A stretch of 35,757 bases of DNA, from the NCBI GenBank assembly GCA_012728375.1, contig JAAYFF010000050.1, forward strand, positions 1 to 35,757, given 5' to 3'. Numbering within the stretch: the stretch's first letter is position 1; each line of letters begins with the position of its first letter. The position numbers were made by a program, and so were the translations under genes. Below are positions 16,636 through 24,805 of the stretch, piece by piece. The notes beneath the pieces are model-generated. The model saw only the letters and a program-made list of their open reading frames with translations. It had not been told where the DNA came from and did not search any database. This DNA comes from Bacillota bacterium. GTDB taxonomy: Bacteria > Bacillota > Dethiobacteria > DTU022 > UBA8154.

Positions 16636-17367
16636 ATGGCAGACCTTTTGGAACAGATCAGGCGGGAACTGGTTAACAACGCCGATGAGGCGACAAAGAA
16701 AAGCGGTAAAAGATTTTTTAAGGAAGAAGTAAAACTTTATGGTGTAAAAACAGCAACAGTGACAAAGATATCCAAAGAGGCATTTAAGAGCATAAATGAT
16801 CTCCCGAAAGAAGAAATATTTAATTTATGCGAGCAGTTGTGGAAGTCCGGAATGCTGGAAGAATCATTTATTGCCTGCAACTGGTCATATCAAATAAATA
16901 AACGGTTTGCAGAGGACGACTTTTTTCTGTTCGAAAGATGGATAAATGAATATGTAAGCAACTGGGCAGCATGCGATACCTTCTGCAACCATACAGTAGG
17001 GGCATTTGTGGAAATGTATCCCGAGTACATAAAAAAGCTCAAGGAATGGACCCAATCCGCAAATAGGTGGGTCAGGCGCGCCTCCGCAGTGTCGCTTATT
17101 ATTCCGGCAAAAAAGGGGCTGTTCAAGGAAGACGTCTTTGAAATTGCCGACAACTTGCTTTTGGATACCGACGATCTGGTTCAGAAAGGTTATGGCTGGA
17201 TGCTGAAATCGTTATCCCATCATTATGAAGAGGACGTGTACCGCTACGTCTTAAGCAAGAAAGATATTATGCCCAGGACCGCCTTAAGGTATGCCATAGA
17301 GAAAATGCCGAAGGAAAAAAAACTTGAGGCAATGAAAAAGGAGAAGAAAAAGAAAATGAAAGGGTAA
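16636..17367 (+). CDS. alkD: DNA alkylation repair protein, AlkD-like glycosylase
   Basis: This 243-aa all-helical HEAT-like protein belongs to the AlkC/AlkD DNA alkylation repair family, glycosylases that remove cationic alkylpurines without base flipping. Expected active-site residues are visible: the W and D of NWAACDTFCNHTV, the arginines of NRWVRRASAVSLI and the W of LVQKGYGWML. These correspond to W109, D113, R148 and W187 of Bacillus cereus AlkD. The tail is very lysine-rich (KKEKKKKMKG), plausible for extra DNA contact. GAGGATGATGAA precedes the ATG. It stands in the same direction as the broken MerR gene but 84 bases apart. Confidence 0.88.
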   Translation: MADLLEQIRRELVNNADEATKKSGKRFFKEEVKLYGVKTATVTKISKEAFKSINDLPKEEIFNLCEQLWKSGMLEESFIACNWSYQINKRFAEDDFFLFERWINEYVSNWAACDTFCNHTVGAFVEMYPEYIKKLKEWTQSANRWVRRASAVSLIIPAKKGLFKEDVFEIADNLLLDTDDLVQKGYGWMLKSLSHHYEEDVYRYVLSKKDIMPRTALRYAIEKMPKEKKLEAMKKEKKKKMKG

Positions 17368-17402
17368 AATGAGTACAGGGGGACTTATTTTTGAAAAAAC
17401 CA

Positions 17403-17433
17403 TTGACTATCCCTTTGGGTGTTGGCTTAAGCT
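17403..17433 (+). promoter_or_regulatory. Candidate MerR-type promoter with 19-bp spacer
   Basis: TTGACT (17403-17408) is followed after 19 bases by TAAGCT. The spacer contains the dyad CCCTTTGGG. The long spacer with a central dyad is the hallmark of promoters controlled by MerR-family regulators, and the site lies just before a merR-type gene. The -10 box is poor, so the call is tentative. Confidence 0.35.
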
Positions 17434-17451
17434 TTTATTGAGGTGATAAAT

Positions 17452-18336
17452 ATGTTTATAAGCGAGGTTAGCAAAGTTACAGGTTTAACAAAAAAGGCGA
17501 TTGAGTATTATGTGGAGAAAAACCTAATTGTTCCGTCTATTTTGGAAAACGGATATAGAGAATTTAGCGAAAATGATGTTAACCGGTTGAACAAAATATC
17601 TGTTCTTAGAAAACTTGGGATAAGCATTAATGAAATCAAAATCGTTCTCGATGATGAAACAGGGGAGTCCTTACGTAAGCTATCTACTCAGAGAGAATTA
17701 GATCTTCAAAGAGAACAGGTTAAGAAAGCAATACTTAATAAACTTAGTTCCGGAATAGGGTATTCTGAAATTAGCGCTGAATTACAAACAATTGAAGATA
17801 GTGCAACAATTACTGAAAAGATACTGGAGGTCTTTCCTGGATATTATGGCAGATTCATTTGCTTACATTTTTCCCGATTTTTAAATGAACCAATTGTGAC
17901 TGAAAAGCAAAGATCCGCATACAACAGAATTGTATCATTTTTAGACAATGTTCCTTCACTTGCTCTTCCAGAAGATTTGAAGATTTTTCTAACGGAGCAT
18001 ATTGAACACATGGGAACGGAAGAAATTAATGAAATGATAACTAGTTTAAAAAAATCAATTGAAAATCCTGACGACTTTCTGGAGGATAATAAAGAAACTC
18101 TTGAATAATATTTAGCCTTTAAGCAAACAGATGAATACAAGAAATTCCCCGCATTTCAAATTCAATCGTTATTAAAAGAGTTTTTCAGCACAAGCGGTTA
18201 TTACGATGTGTTTATCCCTGCATTAAAAAAATTAAGCTCCTCCTATGCCGATTATTACAAGCAACTGGAAATAGCAAATGAAAAGTTGCTGGCTAAATAC
18301 CCGGAGATAGAAAAAATGAACGCCGAAATAAAATGA
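17452..18336 (+). pseudogene. MerR-family transcriptional regulator interrupted by an in-frame TAA
   Basis: The N-terminal ~70 residues form a MerR helix-turn-helix (MFISEVSKVTGLTKKAIEYY, then VNRLNKISVLRKLGISINEI). A coiled coil and a long helical C-terminal region follow. The frame hits TAA at 18106-18108 after residue 218 but continues in the same frame without another stop for 75 codons to TGA at 18334-18336. The continuation (YLAFKQTDEYKKF, TSGYYDVFIPAL, SSYADYYKQLE) reads as the natural end of the same protein, whose intact form would be about 294 aa. A single base change (GAA or CAA to TAA) would explain it. The start is the ATG at 17452 with GAGGTG upstream. The truncated 218-aa form keeps the DNA-binding domain and may still be active. 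A point sequencing error is the alternative. Confidence 0.8.
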
Positions 18337-18370
18337 AGACTCTATCCGAAAACAAGCCATTTGCTTGAAT

Positions 18371-18772
18371 TTAAGCTTTATGTTCTATTTCCGTAACACA
18401 TCCGCTTTTAATTTTTTCCACAAGAAACTGGAGAGCAGCAACAACATGGGGCCTAATATCGCCGCCGATGAGGACATACATGATGTCATCCCCGATTTCC
18501 AGCCGGCCCTCATTCAGCCACACTTTAACATAGTATATTCCGTCCATCTTGTATGTTTCCGCAATGGCTTCCTCAACTTTTGCCGCATCATAGGAAAAGT
18601 CCATTCCTTTTACCAATGAACCATCATCAAGCCCCTGGCGGACCTTTGCTTTAGGCGTTTGGCGCACAATGCCATTATGAACTAAAAACATCCCTACCTT
18701 TGAAGCAGAAGGGTCTGCTTTTGCTTCCTTAAGCCATTCATCAATAGACGGCGGTGTTTTTTTATTAACCAT
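18371..18772 (-). CDS. moaE: MoaE-like molybdopterin synthase catalytic subunit homologue
   Basis: This 133-aa protein resembles the divergent MoaE-type proteins of anaerobic Firmicutes. After a short N-terminal helix (SIDEWLKEAKADPSASKVGM) comes the hot-dog-like core FLVHNGIVRQTPKAKVRQG. It ends in the typical strand-helix WLNEGRLEIGDDIMYVLIGG / DIRPHVVAALQFLVEKIK. Genuine MoaE transfers sulfur to precursor Z together with MoaD. Here the early catalytic loop differs from E. coli MoaE, and no other moa gene is nearby, so a related but different role is possible. AAGGAGCG precedes the ATG. Confidence 0.75.
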   Translation of the reverse strand: MVNKKTPPSIDEWLKEAKADPSASKVGMFLVHNGIVRQTPKAKVRQGLDDGSLVKGMDFSYDAAKVEEAIAETYKMDGIYYVKVWLNEGRLEIGDDIMYVLIGGDIRPHVVAALQFLVEKIKSGCVTEIEHKA

Positions 18773-18836
18773 TGCCGGATACGCTCCTTTATAGAAATCT
18801 TATAACTGCTCAGCCTAAGAGATAATCTGTTATACC

Positions 18837-18920
18837 GTGAAGCAGGGGGACGGTTCCATCGTCTTCCCATTGGTCCTTCGCTTCGCTACGGAGACGATCG
18901 AACCGTCCCCGCAGCTTCAC
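18837..18920. repeat. Long imperfect inverted repeat (REP/MITE-like hairpin)
   Basis: An 84-base element folds into an almost continuous ~30-bp stem. GTGAAGC, GGGGACGGTTC and ATCGTCT on the left pair with AGACGAT, GAACCGTCCCC and GCTTCAC on the right, around a ~22-base loop. GGGGACGGTTC palindromes of this kind recur as dispersed intergenic repeats in Clostridia genomes (from memory). The surrounding 301-base gap (18773-19073) holds no gene. It also contains a 7-bp hairpin ACAACAG/CTGTTGT (18990-19006) and, just before the following stop codon, an AGCAAA/TTTGCT hairpin that could be a weak terminator for the B12 operon. Confidence 0.7.
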
Positions 18921-19073
18921 TTTATACATTAACCTCCGAGTAGTTACGAAATTTTTCTAACTGCCGGTTACCCGGTACTGCCGCAGGCAACAACAGAGGC
19001 TGTTGTATTAATCATAGCATGTCTAAAGAAATAATGCATCTTCAGCTAAGCAAATAAGCAAATTTTTTTGCTA

Positions 19074-20519
19074 CTAAGATCCGCTCTGTTCTAAAAAACG
19101 CATCAGACTGTAAGCGCACTGGGCACGGGTAGCCGGCCTTGCGGCATCGAAACCGCCGTATAAAAGTCCCTTTTCCCGGGCGACCCGTACGGATCCGGCA
19201 TACCAAGCCTCGCCCGGTTTCGCAACAGTTCGTTCTTCCTCACCAAGGGCACGCACCAGGATGGTCATTACCTCGGCACCGCTGATATTGTCGGCCGGAG
19301 CGAAAAGGTTTTTATCTTTCCCCCTGATCAAATTATGCTCAACAGCTACACGTATATAAGGGTTTGCCCAGTGTGATGGGGGAACATCGGCAAAACGGGT
19401 AGTTGTAAGATTTGATCCGGGAGACTTGCCCAGTGCAGCCACGATCATTTTGGCAAATTCATCTCTTCTGACCGGGTTTTGAGGACGAAATGTCCCGTCA
19501 GGATAACCGCTTAAAACCTGTCGAAACACAAGTTCACTCACATCAGCGAAAGCGCTGTGATTAGGCGGCAAGTCGGTAAATCCGGCATTTTTCCTGTGCA
19601 GCAGCGTATAGATGCTTTCCCCGCGGTTTACATCGCCCAGGGCAGCTAAAGCCTGGTAAGTGGAAATAAAATCCATTTCTCCGCCAGGGCGACGGCTAAA
19701 AGAACCGTCGGCACGCCGGTAACGGAGCAGGGCAGAAACCAGGCTGCCGCCTTTGCGCGTCCACTCCCGCCCGGCCGGGTCGATGTCCAGCATAATCAGC
19801 CCGTGAATTACCTGGGCAATAGATTCGGGGCCGCTGCTGCTCCAGGGAGAAAAATCCCCGTTATCCTGTTGCTGGGACTTTAAATAGTTCAGGGCCTTCC
19901 GCACAGCAGGGTGATCAGCGTCCAGGCCCAATGCGGCAAAGGCCATCAGGGCCATACCGGTCATATCCACATCAGAACTGCTCATGCCTGTTTCCACGCT
20001 GAACCCCCCATCCTCCTTCTGGTTGTTGACCAACCAGCTAAGGGCCCTAAATCTGTTGGGGATCGGCTCACCGGCCACATAGAGGGAAAGGATGCCCCAG
20101 ATGTGGGCATTAACAAGGTTTTCGCCCTCGCCGGAAATAAGATCGCCAAATTTACCGCTTTCCCTTTGTGAATCCTTAACCTTTTGCACCAGGTTGTAGC
20201 CTCCGAAGTTTCGCGGGTTTACCCCCGCGGCTACGGCCCCCACAATGGTGCGGTGATAATCAGTGCTGCGCCGGGCATCAAAGAGCTCTCCCCGTCTTAC
20301 CTGCTGTTCCCGGATGCGGATTAAACTGTCCACCTTCTCCCCCGCACCAACCAGAGCCAGGATAGGCCAGTCCAGCCGCTCAGAAAAATTGCTTGCGCCA
20401 ACCGCTTGACGCACATGCCTGACGGTGGACGAGAGGTCCTGTGTTGTTGCCAGGAGCGGCGCGGGCAACATAGAAAAAAACATGATGAAAAGTAGCACTA
20501 GGCAAAGAACTTTCTTCAT
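19074..20519 (-). CDS. SLH-anchored alpha/alpha-toroid (prenyltransferase/squalene-oxidase repeat) surface protein
   Basis: This 481-aa exported protein is the last gene of the B12-riboswitch operon. A signal peptide covers about residues 1-25 (hydrophobic core then PAPLLA). Residues ~45-310 form a terpenoid-cyclase-like alpha/alpha toroid with the repeat motif Q-x-x-x-G-x-F (NQKEDGGFS, QQQDNGDFS, RRADGSFS). Three SLH domains (from FADVSELVFRQVLSGYPDGT at ~325 to the end) tether it to the cell wall. The toroid matches the N-terminal half of intrinsic factor and transcobalamin in fold class. No cyclase DxDD/DxDDT motif is seen, consistent with binding rather than catalysis (inferred). GGAGG precedes the ATG, and the gene begins two bases after the S-component stop codon. 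Confidence 0.85.
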   Translation of the reverse strand: MKKVLCLVLLFIMFFSMLPAPLLATTQDLSSTVRHVRQAVGASNFSERLDWPILALVGAGEKVDSLIRIREQQVRRGELFDARRSTDYHRTIVGAVAAGVNPRNFGGYNLVQKVKDSQRESGKFGDLISGEGENLVNAHIWGILSLYVAGEPIPNRFRALSWLVNNQKEDGGFSVETGMSSSDVDMTGMALMAFAALGLDADHPAVRKALNYLKSQQQDNGDFSPWSSSGPESIAQVIHGLIMLDIDPAGREWTRKGGSLVSALLRYRRADGSFSRRPGGEMDFISTYQALAALGDVNRGESIYTLLHRKNAGFTDLPPNHSAFADVSELVFRQVLSGYPDGTFRPQNPVRRDEFAKMIVAALGKSPGSNLTTTRFADVPPSHWANPYIRVAVEHNLIRGKDKNLFAPADNISGAEVMTILVRALGEEERTVAKPGEAWYAGSVRVAREKGLLYGGFDAARPATRAQCAYSLMRFLEQSGS

Positions 20520-20521
20520 AG

Positions 20522-21169
20522 TTAATCCTCCTTTTTTCCCTGGACTGTCTTTTCAGATATTGGGTAAAAAGACAATCTTCGTTTAAACCTTCTTAAAATT
20601 TCAGCCGCTTCAGGACCCAGAAAAACCATAAATAAGGCATTGGACATTGCATGCATGAAGTCAAAACCAATTCCCGCGAGGATAGTTGCAATAAAGGATT
20701 GAATTGTCAGGGGGTAGACAAATGTAATCCAGTGCCAGAAATTCATAATCCACCCAAAGACAAATCCCCAGATGAAACCCATTCCGGCAAAAAACCAGCG
20801 GGGAAACATTTTCTTTTTCCGAAAAATGACTCCTCCGCACACACCTGCAAGCCCCCAGGCCAGCATCTGCCACGGGGTCCAGGGACCCTGCCCCAGGAAC
20901 AAATTTGAAGTAAAAGCAGCCGTGGAGCCGACAAGAAAGCCGGCCACAGGACCAAAAACATGGCCGCATACCAAGACCAAAAAGGTAGTGGGCTGCAAAC
21001 CGGGAACAGCGGCAAAGGGCACCCTCCCCAGGCCGGCCAGGGCGGCAAGGGTAGCAATAACGGCAATTTCTGCCGGGGCAATGCGGCGCCGTTCATACCA
21101 GAGATAAACAGCAGCCAGGGCGGTAACCGCCATAATTAGGCTGAAAAGGGAAAGGTATGTCGTGCTCAT
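20522..21169 (-). CDS. cbrT: ECF transporter S component, CbrT-like (cobalamin)
   Basis: This 215-aa integral membrane protein has about six helices. It carries the pattern of a B12-type ECF substrate-binding subunit: GRVPFAAVPGLQPTTFLVLV, GPVAGFLVGSTAAFTSNLFL and GQGPWTPWQMLAWGLAG. The GPWTPWQM segment is typical of CbrT-like S components. Its start overlaps the ATPase stop in an ATGA tetranucleotide, indicating translational coupling. Specificity for cobalamin (or a corrinoid/precursor) is inferred from the riboswitch that heads the operon and from the CbrT-like sequence. The C-terminal tail is basic and cytoplasmic. Confidence 0.82.
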   Translation of the reverse strand: MSTTYLSLFSLIMAVTALAAVYLWYERRRIAPAEIAVIATLAALAGLGRVPFAAVPGLQPTTFLVLVCGHVFGPVAGFLVGSTAAFTSNLFLGQGPWTPWQMLAWGLAGVCGGVIFRKKKMFPRWFFAGMGFIWGFVFGWIMNFWHWITFVYPLTIQSFIATILAGIGFDFMHAMSNALFMVFLGPEAAEILRRFKRRLSFYPISEKTVQGKKED

Positions 21170-22830
21170 TTTTCTACCCCATGCTGCCGGTTAGTCAATT
21201 TGCGCAAGGCCGCCTCCACAGTGGGCACGTTTTCATCCATACCCCGGAAAAGACGGTTTATCTGGGGAGCATAGTACAGGGAATTGGCAAGCACCGTTTC
21301 CCGGTCTCCATCGGCTACTACCTGGCCGTCATGGAGGATCAGCACCCTTGTTGCCACTTCGGCAGCAAACTCCACGTCGTGCGTTACCACCACGATTGTT
21401 TTTCCCTTATCCTGGATTTTTTGCAACAAACTTGCCAGATGCTCTTTCATCGCCGGATCCAAACCCCTGGTAGGCTCATCGAGCAGCAGGATATCCGGAT
21501 CAGTAACCAGCACAGCGCCAAGGGCAATGCGCTGTCTTTCTCCTCCGCTGCCATCCCGGGGATGGGCCTCTGCAAGGTGTTCGATCTCTAATAGTTGCAT
21601 CGTTTTTTTAACCCGCTCAGGATTTTTGCTGCCGCGCACCTTGATTCCGTAAGCAATTTCCTCCTGCACCGTATTATGAAAGAGATAATCGTTTGGATCC
21701 TGGGAAAGATAGGCAATACGGTCAGCAAGCGTTTCTGCACGCTTTCCCGTTATTTCCCCTCCTTTTAGAAAAATCTTCCCCCTTTGAGGGGATAAAAGTC
21801 CGTTAATCGTTTTGAGCAGAGTAGTTTTTCCTGCCCCGTTTTCCCCCAGGATGACCGTAATTTCGCCGGGATAAAAGGAAAGGTTAATACCCTTCAGGCA
21901 AGGCGACCGGCTGTCATAGGCAAATTCCAAGTCTCTTATCTGCAGGAGGGGAGACGCGGGAACGCCTGCCCTTTGAACAGCTCTATTTTTTATCTCCGCG
22001 GTAAGGGGCAAGCCGTTTTGTTGCAGCAGTTTCCGCGCTTCTTTGATGGTCAGGGGGATGCTTCCCAACCCCAGCTGTGCAAAAAACCGGGCAACAGGAG
22101 GCATGAAAGAGCGGTATTGCCCTCCCCCCCAGGAGGCCATTTCCCGGGGTGTCCCCTGATGGATTACTTTGCCCCGCTCCATCAGCACAATCCGGTCAGC
22201 AAGGTGAAAACAACGGTCTGTTCTTTGTTCCACCAGGATAACCGTAAATCCCCATTCCAGATTAAGGCGCTGGATATAATTAAGCAGTTCTTGGGCTGAC
22301 ACAGGGTCCAACTGGGATGTCGGCTCATCCAAAAGGAGTACCCGGGGATACATTGCCAGCACGGATGCCAGCACGACTTTTTGCTTTTGTCCCCCCGAAA
22401 GAGTGAAAGCGGAACGTTTTCTCAGCGCTGTCAAATCGAAAAGAGAGAGAACTTCCGCCACGCGCCGTCTCATTTCAGCAGGATCAATGCCCAAATTCTC
22501 CAGGCCAAAAGCTATTTCCTGTTCCACGGAGGTCATCACCAACTGCTGTTCCGGATCCTGAAAAACCAGGCCCACTTCCCGGGCCAGACGCTTTTTATCC
22601 CAACTGCCCAAAGGACGGCCGGCATAACGAATCTCCCCCCCGATGGCCCCTCCATAATAATCGGGGATCAGACCGGCCAGCGCCCGCAGCAGGGATGACT
22701 TGCCGCAACCGGAAGCACCTGTAAGCAGAACAAATTCTCCTTCGCTAATTTTCAAATTAATATCAATGAGAGCCCCGTCATTTTTTTCGGGGTAGTAGTA
22801 GGTTAAATTTTCCACCTCAAAAAGTTCCAC
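21166..22830 (-). CDS. cbrU: ECF transporter fused A1-A2 ATPase, CbrU-like
   Basis: Two ABC ATPase domains in one 554-aa chain energise the ECF transporter. Domain 1 has Walker A GASGCGKSS (38-46), Q-loop QDPEQQ (91-96), signature LSGGQ (144-148) and Walker B LLLDEP (165-170). Domain 2 has Walker A GENGAGKTT (329-337), the slightly degenerate signature GSGGER (427-432) and LLLDEP (448-453). The joined A1-A2 form is common for cobalamin-linked ECF modules. The GTG start (22830) lies within the end of the T-component gene (28-base overlap), behind GGTGGAATAA. The second signature has G for the leading L, so activity may be asymmetric between sites (inference). Confidence 0.92.
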   Translation of the reverse strand: MELFEVENLTYYYPEKNDGALIDINLKISEGEFVLLTGASGCGKSSLLRALAGLIPDYYGGAIGGEIRYAGRPLGSWDKKRLAREVGLVFQDPEQQLVMTSVEQEIAFGLENLGIDPAEMRRRVAEVLSLFDLTALRKRSAFTLSGGQKQKVVLASVLAMYPRVLLLDEPTSQLDPVSAQELLNYIQRLNLEWGFTVILVEQRTDRCFHLADRIVLMERGKVIHQGTPREMASWGGGQYRSFMPPVARFFAQLGLGSIPLTIKEARKLLQQNGLPLTAEIKNRAVQRAGVPASPLLQIRDLEFAYDSRSPCLKGINLSFYPGEITVILGENGAGKTTLLKTINGLLSPQRGKIFLKGGEITGKRAETLADRIAYLSQDPNDYLFHNTVQEEIAYGIKVRGSKNPERVKKTMQLLEIEHLAEAHPRDGSGGERQRIALGAVLVTDPDILLLDEPTRGLDPAMKEHLASLLQKIQDKGKTIVVVTHDVEFAAEVATRVLILHDGQVVADGDRETVLANSLYYAPQINRLFRGMDENVPTVEAALRKLTNRQHGVEK

Positions 22831-23723
22831 TTATTCCACCCCCAGGCTAATAAGGCCGGAATCATGAGCATGACAAACAAAGCCGGCAAAACCGCGGCCT
22901 GATGCGGGGAAATAATAATTTTCTCCAGATACGGATAAAATGAATAACCTCCCCATCCCCGGCCCAGGCTAAGAATAATAATGGACAAGGCAAAAAAAGA
23001 AGCAATGAATATAAGGGTATCCCCAAAGCGCCAGCGGTGACGGAAATAACTGGTGCGGGAGCCGCTCCCGTAAGCCCTGGCCTGGATGCTTTCCCCTATG
23101 TTAAAGCTGTCTTCCAGGGAAGAAATCAAGAGCACCCGGATCAGCGGCAACCGGTTTTTAATCCTGGTAAAAAGGCTGCCCGTATGAAAGTTTGCTCCCC
23201 GGCACTGGGCAATCTCCCCTGCGCTTTGCAGCTTGCGCAAAAGATAAGGAATGGTTTTGGTGGCCAGCGCCACCAGCAGGGCAGAGCGGGGAAACAATTT
23301 GGCAAACATGGAAAGGGCCCGGTCAGGGTTAACTGTACGGTTATAAAGCATGAAAGCAGTAAACACGGTTAGCAGGCGAAACCCCATTACCAGCGCAAAA
23401 ACCAAAGTTTCCAGGGTAACGGTTATTCTTCCCAGTCCGGGAAGCACGGGACCATACAGTAAAACAGTGCCCCCAAGGCGGTTGATCAGTATGTTGATCA
23501 ATGCGAGCATGGCAATGAGCGCGAAAAAAAAGCGTGCCTTCTGAAACCAGTCATCCAGGCCTCCCGAAGCTGCCAAAGCCGTAAAAACGGGGATAAAAAG
23601 GGCCAGTAGAAATAAGGGATGGCAGAGCGTCACCGCTCCCGCAACAATAACCGCCAAATAGGCGAGGGTTGCAGCAGGATGGAGGGCTTGAAAAAACAAA
23701 TCTTTTTCCTGAAAAATAAGCAT
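22803..23723 (-). CDS. cbrV: ECF transporter T component, CbiQ-family (CbrV-like)
   Basis: This 306-aa transmembrane scaffold belongs to the CbiQ/EcfT family. It links the ATPase to the S component through two coupling-helix motifs of the Ala-Arg-Gly type: QCRGANF (173-179) and QARAYG (214-219). Hydrophobic helices fill the first ~130 residues, and a last helix pair follows the coupling region. AAGGAGACTTCC precedes the ATG. It lies between the DUF4430 lipoprotein and the fused ATPase in the operon. Because it is dedicated to one operon with its own A and S proteins, this is a group-I (single-substrate) ECF transporter. Confidence 0.9.
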   Translation of the reverse strand: MLIFQEKDLFFQALHPAATLAYLAVIVAGAVTLCHPLFLLALFIPVFTALAASGGLDDWFQKARFFFALIAMLALINILINRLGGTVLLYGPVLPGLGRITVTLETLVFALVMGFRLLTVFTAFMLYNRTVNPDRALSMFAKLFPRSALLVALATKTIPYLLRKLQSAGEIAQCRGANFHTGSLFTRIKNRLPLIRVLLISSLEDSFNIGESIQARAYGSGSRTSYFRHRWRFGDTLIFIASFFALSIIILSLGRGWGGYSFYPYLEKIIISPHQAAVLPALFVMLMIPALLAWGWNKWNFLRWKI

Positions 23724-23793
23724 GGAAGTCTCCTTTTTTCGTCATCCAATACCTTTTGCAGCACAGCAGCGTCTATTGCTTACCATCCCCTGT

Positions 23794-24777
23794 CTACTCT
23801 CCACTGCCTGCTGTCTGCGGCAAGCCCAAAACCTTGCCGTGTACCACCAGAGCCCCCACTTTTTTTTCAAATTGCCCGGGATTTTCCACCAAAGCATTCA
23901 CCAATCCGGCCAGGCCTTCCGGATCAGTGGCAGTGACAAGCCAGAGGGGATGGGGATCCCCTAAGCCTGCTGCGGTAGCCAGGACAGCCCCGGTTTTTTC
24001 TCCAAACCCTTCGTTCTGCCGCAGGGCATGCTCGTCGAGGGGGTAAAAGCGCCCGGGTGTCAGCTCAGCAAACCAACCCGTCCGATCCCGGTGCTGCTGG
24101 ATACCTTCCCAAAAAGGGCTCCCGCAGAGCTGTTCCCAAAGGGCTACAACCAGAACCATTTGGGAACGGTTCGACGCGGCTGTCTCCGAATAAGGGACCA
24201 CTTCCACAGATTTGGCACCCGCTTCTTCCAGGAAGCCGGCCAGTTGCCCTGCCCACTTGTCGCATCCCTCACCGGCCAGGATGAGCGTATCCCGGGTTTT
24301 CCCCCCGTAACCACCGCTGAAAGGCTGGGGAAAGGCCCCCACCACCGCGGGAGTAAAGGCAATTTCACCCCAGGGACGGTAATCCCACCAGATGACATCC
24401 CCGTCGGCAGGAACATATTCAGCCGGGCCCTCATCGGAAAGAATGCCATTGACATAGTAGAACCAGTCCACTTTCTGCTGCTCCTCGCCCGTTTTTCTGC
24501 TGTAACCGGACGCGAAACCGTTAATAGCATTAACAAAACCGCCGCCGTATTCCGTTTCCACATCCAGATGCTCCTTTAACAGTTCCATGACAGACTTGTT
24601 TGGTGCTACGGGCACTTCGGAGCAAAAGATGTCTTCTGCACCGAAATCCCGGGTTACCCAGAGACTTACAGTCCCTGCAGCATCTGCCGGCAATTCTGCG
24701 GGGGGGCTGCATCCCCCCGCAAACACCATTAGAATAATTAACAGGCAGTTAAAAAAGACCTGTTTATTGATTCCCAT
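23794..24777 (-). CDS. DUF4430 lipoprotein, putative surface cobalamin-binding protein
   Basis: This 327-aa lipoprotein begins with a signal peptide ending in a lipobox (VFAGGC, C23 as lipidation site). Residues ~35-135 form a DUF4430 domain, a beta fold related to the C-terminal domain of transcobalamin and intrinsic factor, with the characteristic WFYYVNG (105-111) and DGDVIWW (125-131) motifs. The remaining ~190 residues (two or more alpha/beta segments with AGEGCDKWAGQLAGFLEEAG and VVALWEQLCGSPFWEG) match no family that I recognise. AGGAGGAAGAGC precedes the ATG, and it sits 28 bases after the large SLH protein gene. It likely hands a corrinoid to the ECF transporter encoded next; this is inferred. 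Confidence 0.85.
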   Translation of the reverse strand: MGINKQVFFNCLLIILMVFAGGCSPPAELPADAAGTVSLWVTRDFGAEDIFCSEVPVAPNKSVMELLKEHLDVETEYGGGFVNAINGFASGYSRKTGEEQQKVDWFYYVNGILSDEGPAEYVPADGDVIWWDYRPWGEIAFTPAVVGAFPQPFSGGYGGKTRDTLILAGEGCDKWAGQLAGFLEEAGAKSVEVVPYSETAASNRSQMVLVVALWEQLCGSPFWEGIQQHRDRTGWFAELTPGRFYPLDEHALRQNEGFGEKTGAVLATAAGLGDPHPLWLVTATDPEGLAGLVNALVENPGQFEKKVGALVVHGKVLGLPQTAGSGE

Positions 24778-24805
24778 ATGCTCTTCCTCCTGTCTGGACC
24801 AATTA

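Noticed and set aside
18106-18108. Programmed stop-codon readthrough (recoding) in the MerR gene
   Set aside because: TAA is not used for selenocysteine or pyrrolysine, and no readthrough signal is apparent; a nonsense mutation or base error is simpler.
19074-20519. Terpene/squalene cyclase enzyme activity for the toroid proteins
   Set aside because: The repeats share the toroid fold with prenyltransferases and squalene cyclases, but no catalytic DxDD-type motif is seen and the proteins are exported and wall-anchored next to B12 transport genes.
24028-24579. A 183-codon plus-strand frame opposite the DUF4430 lipoprotein gene
   Set aside because: It is the complement of a well-supported gene with lipobox and operon context, and shows no motif or ribosome binding site.
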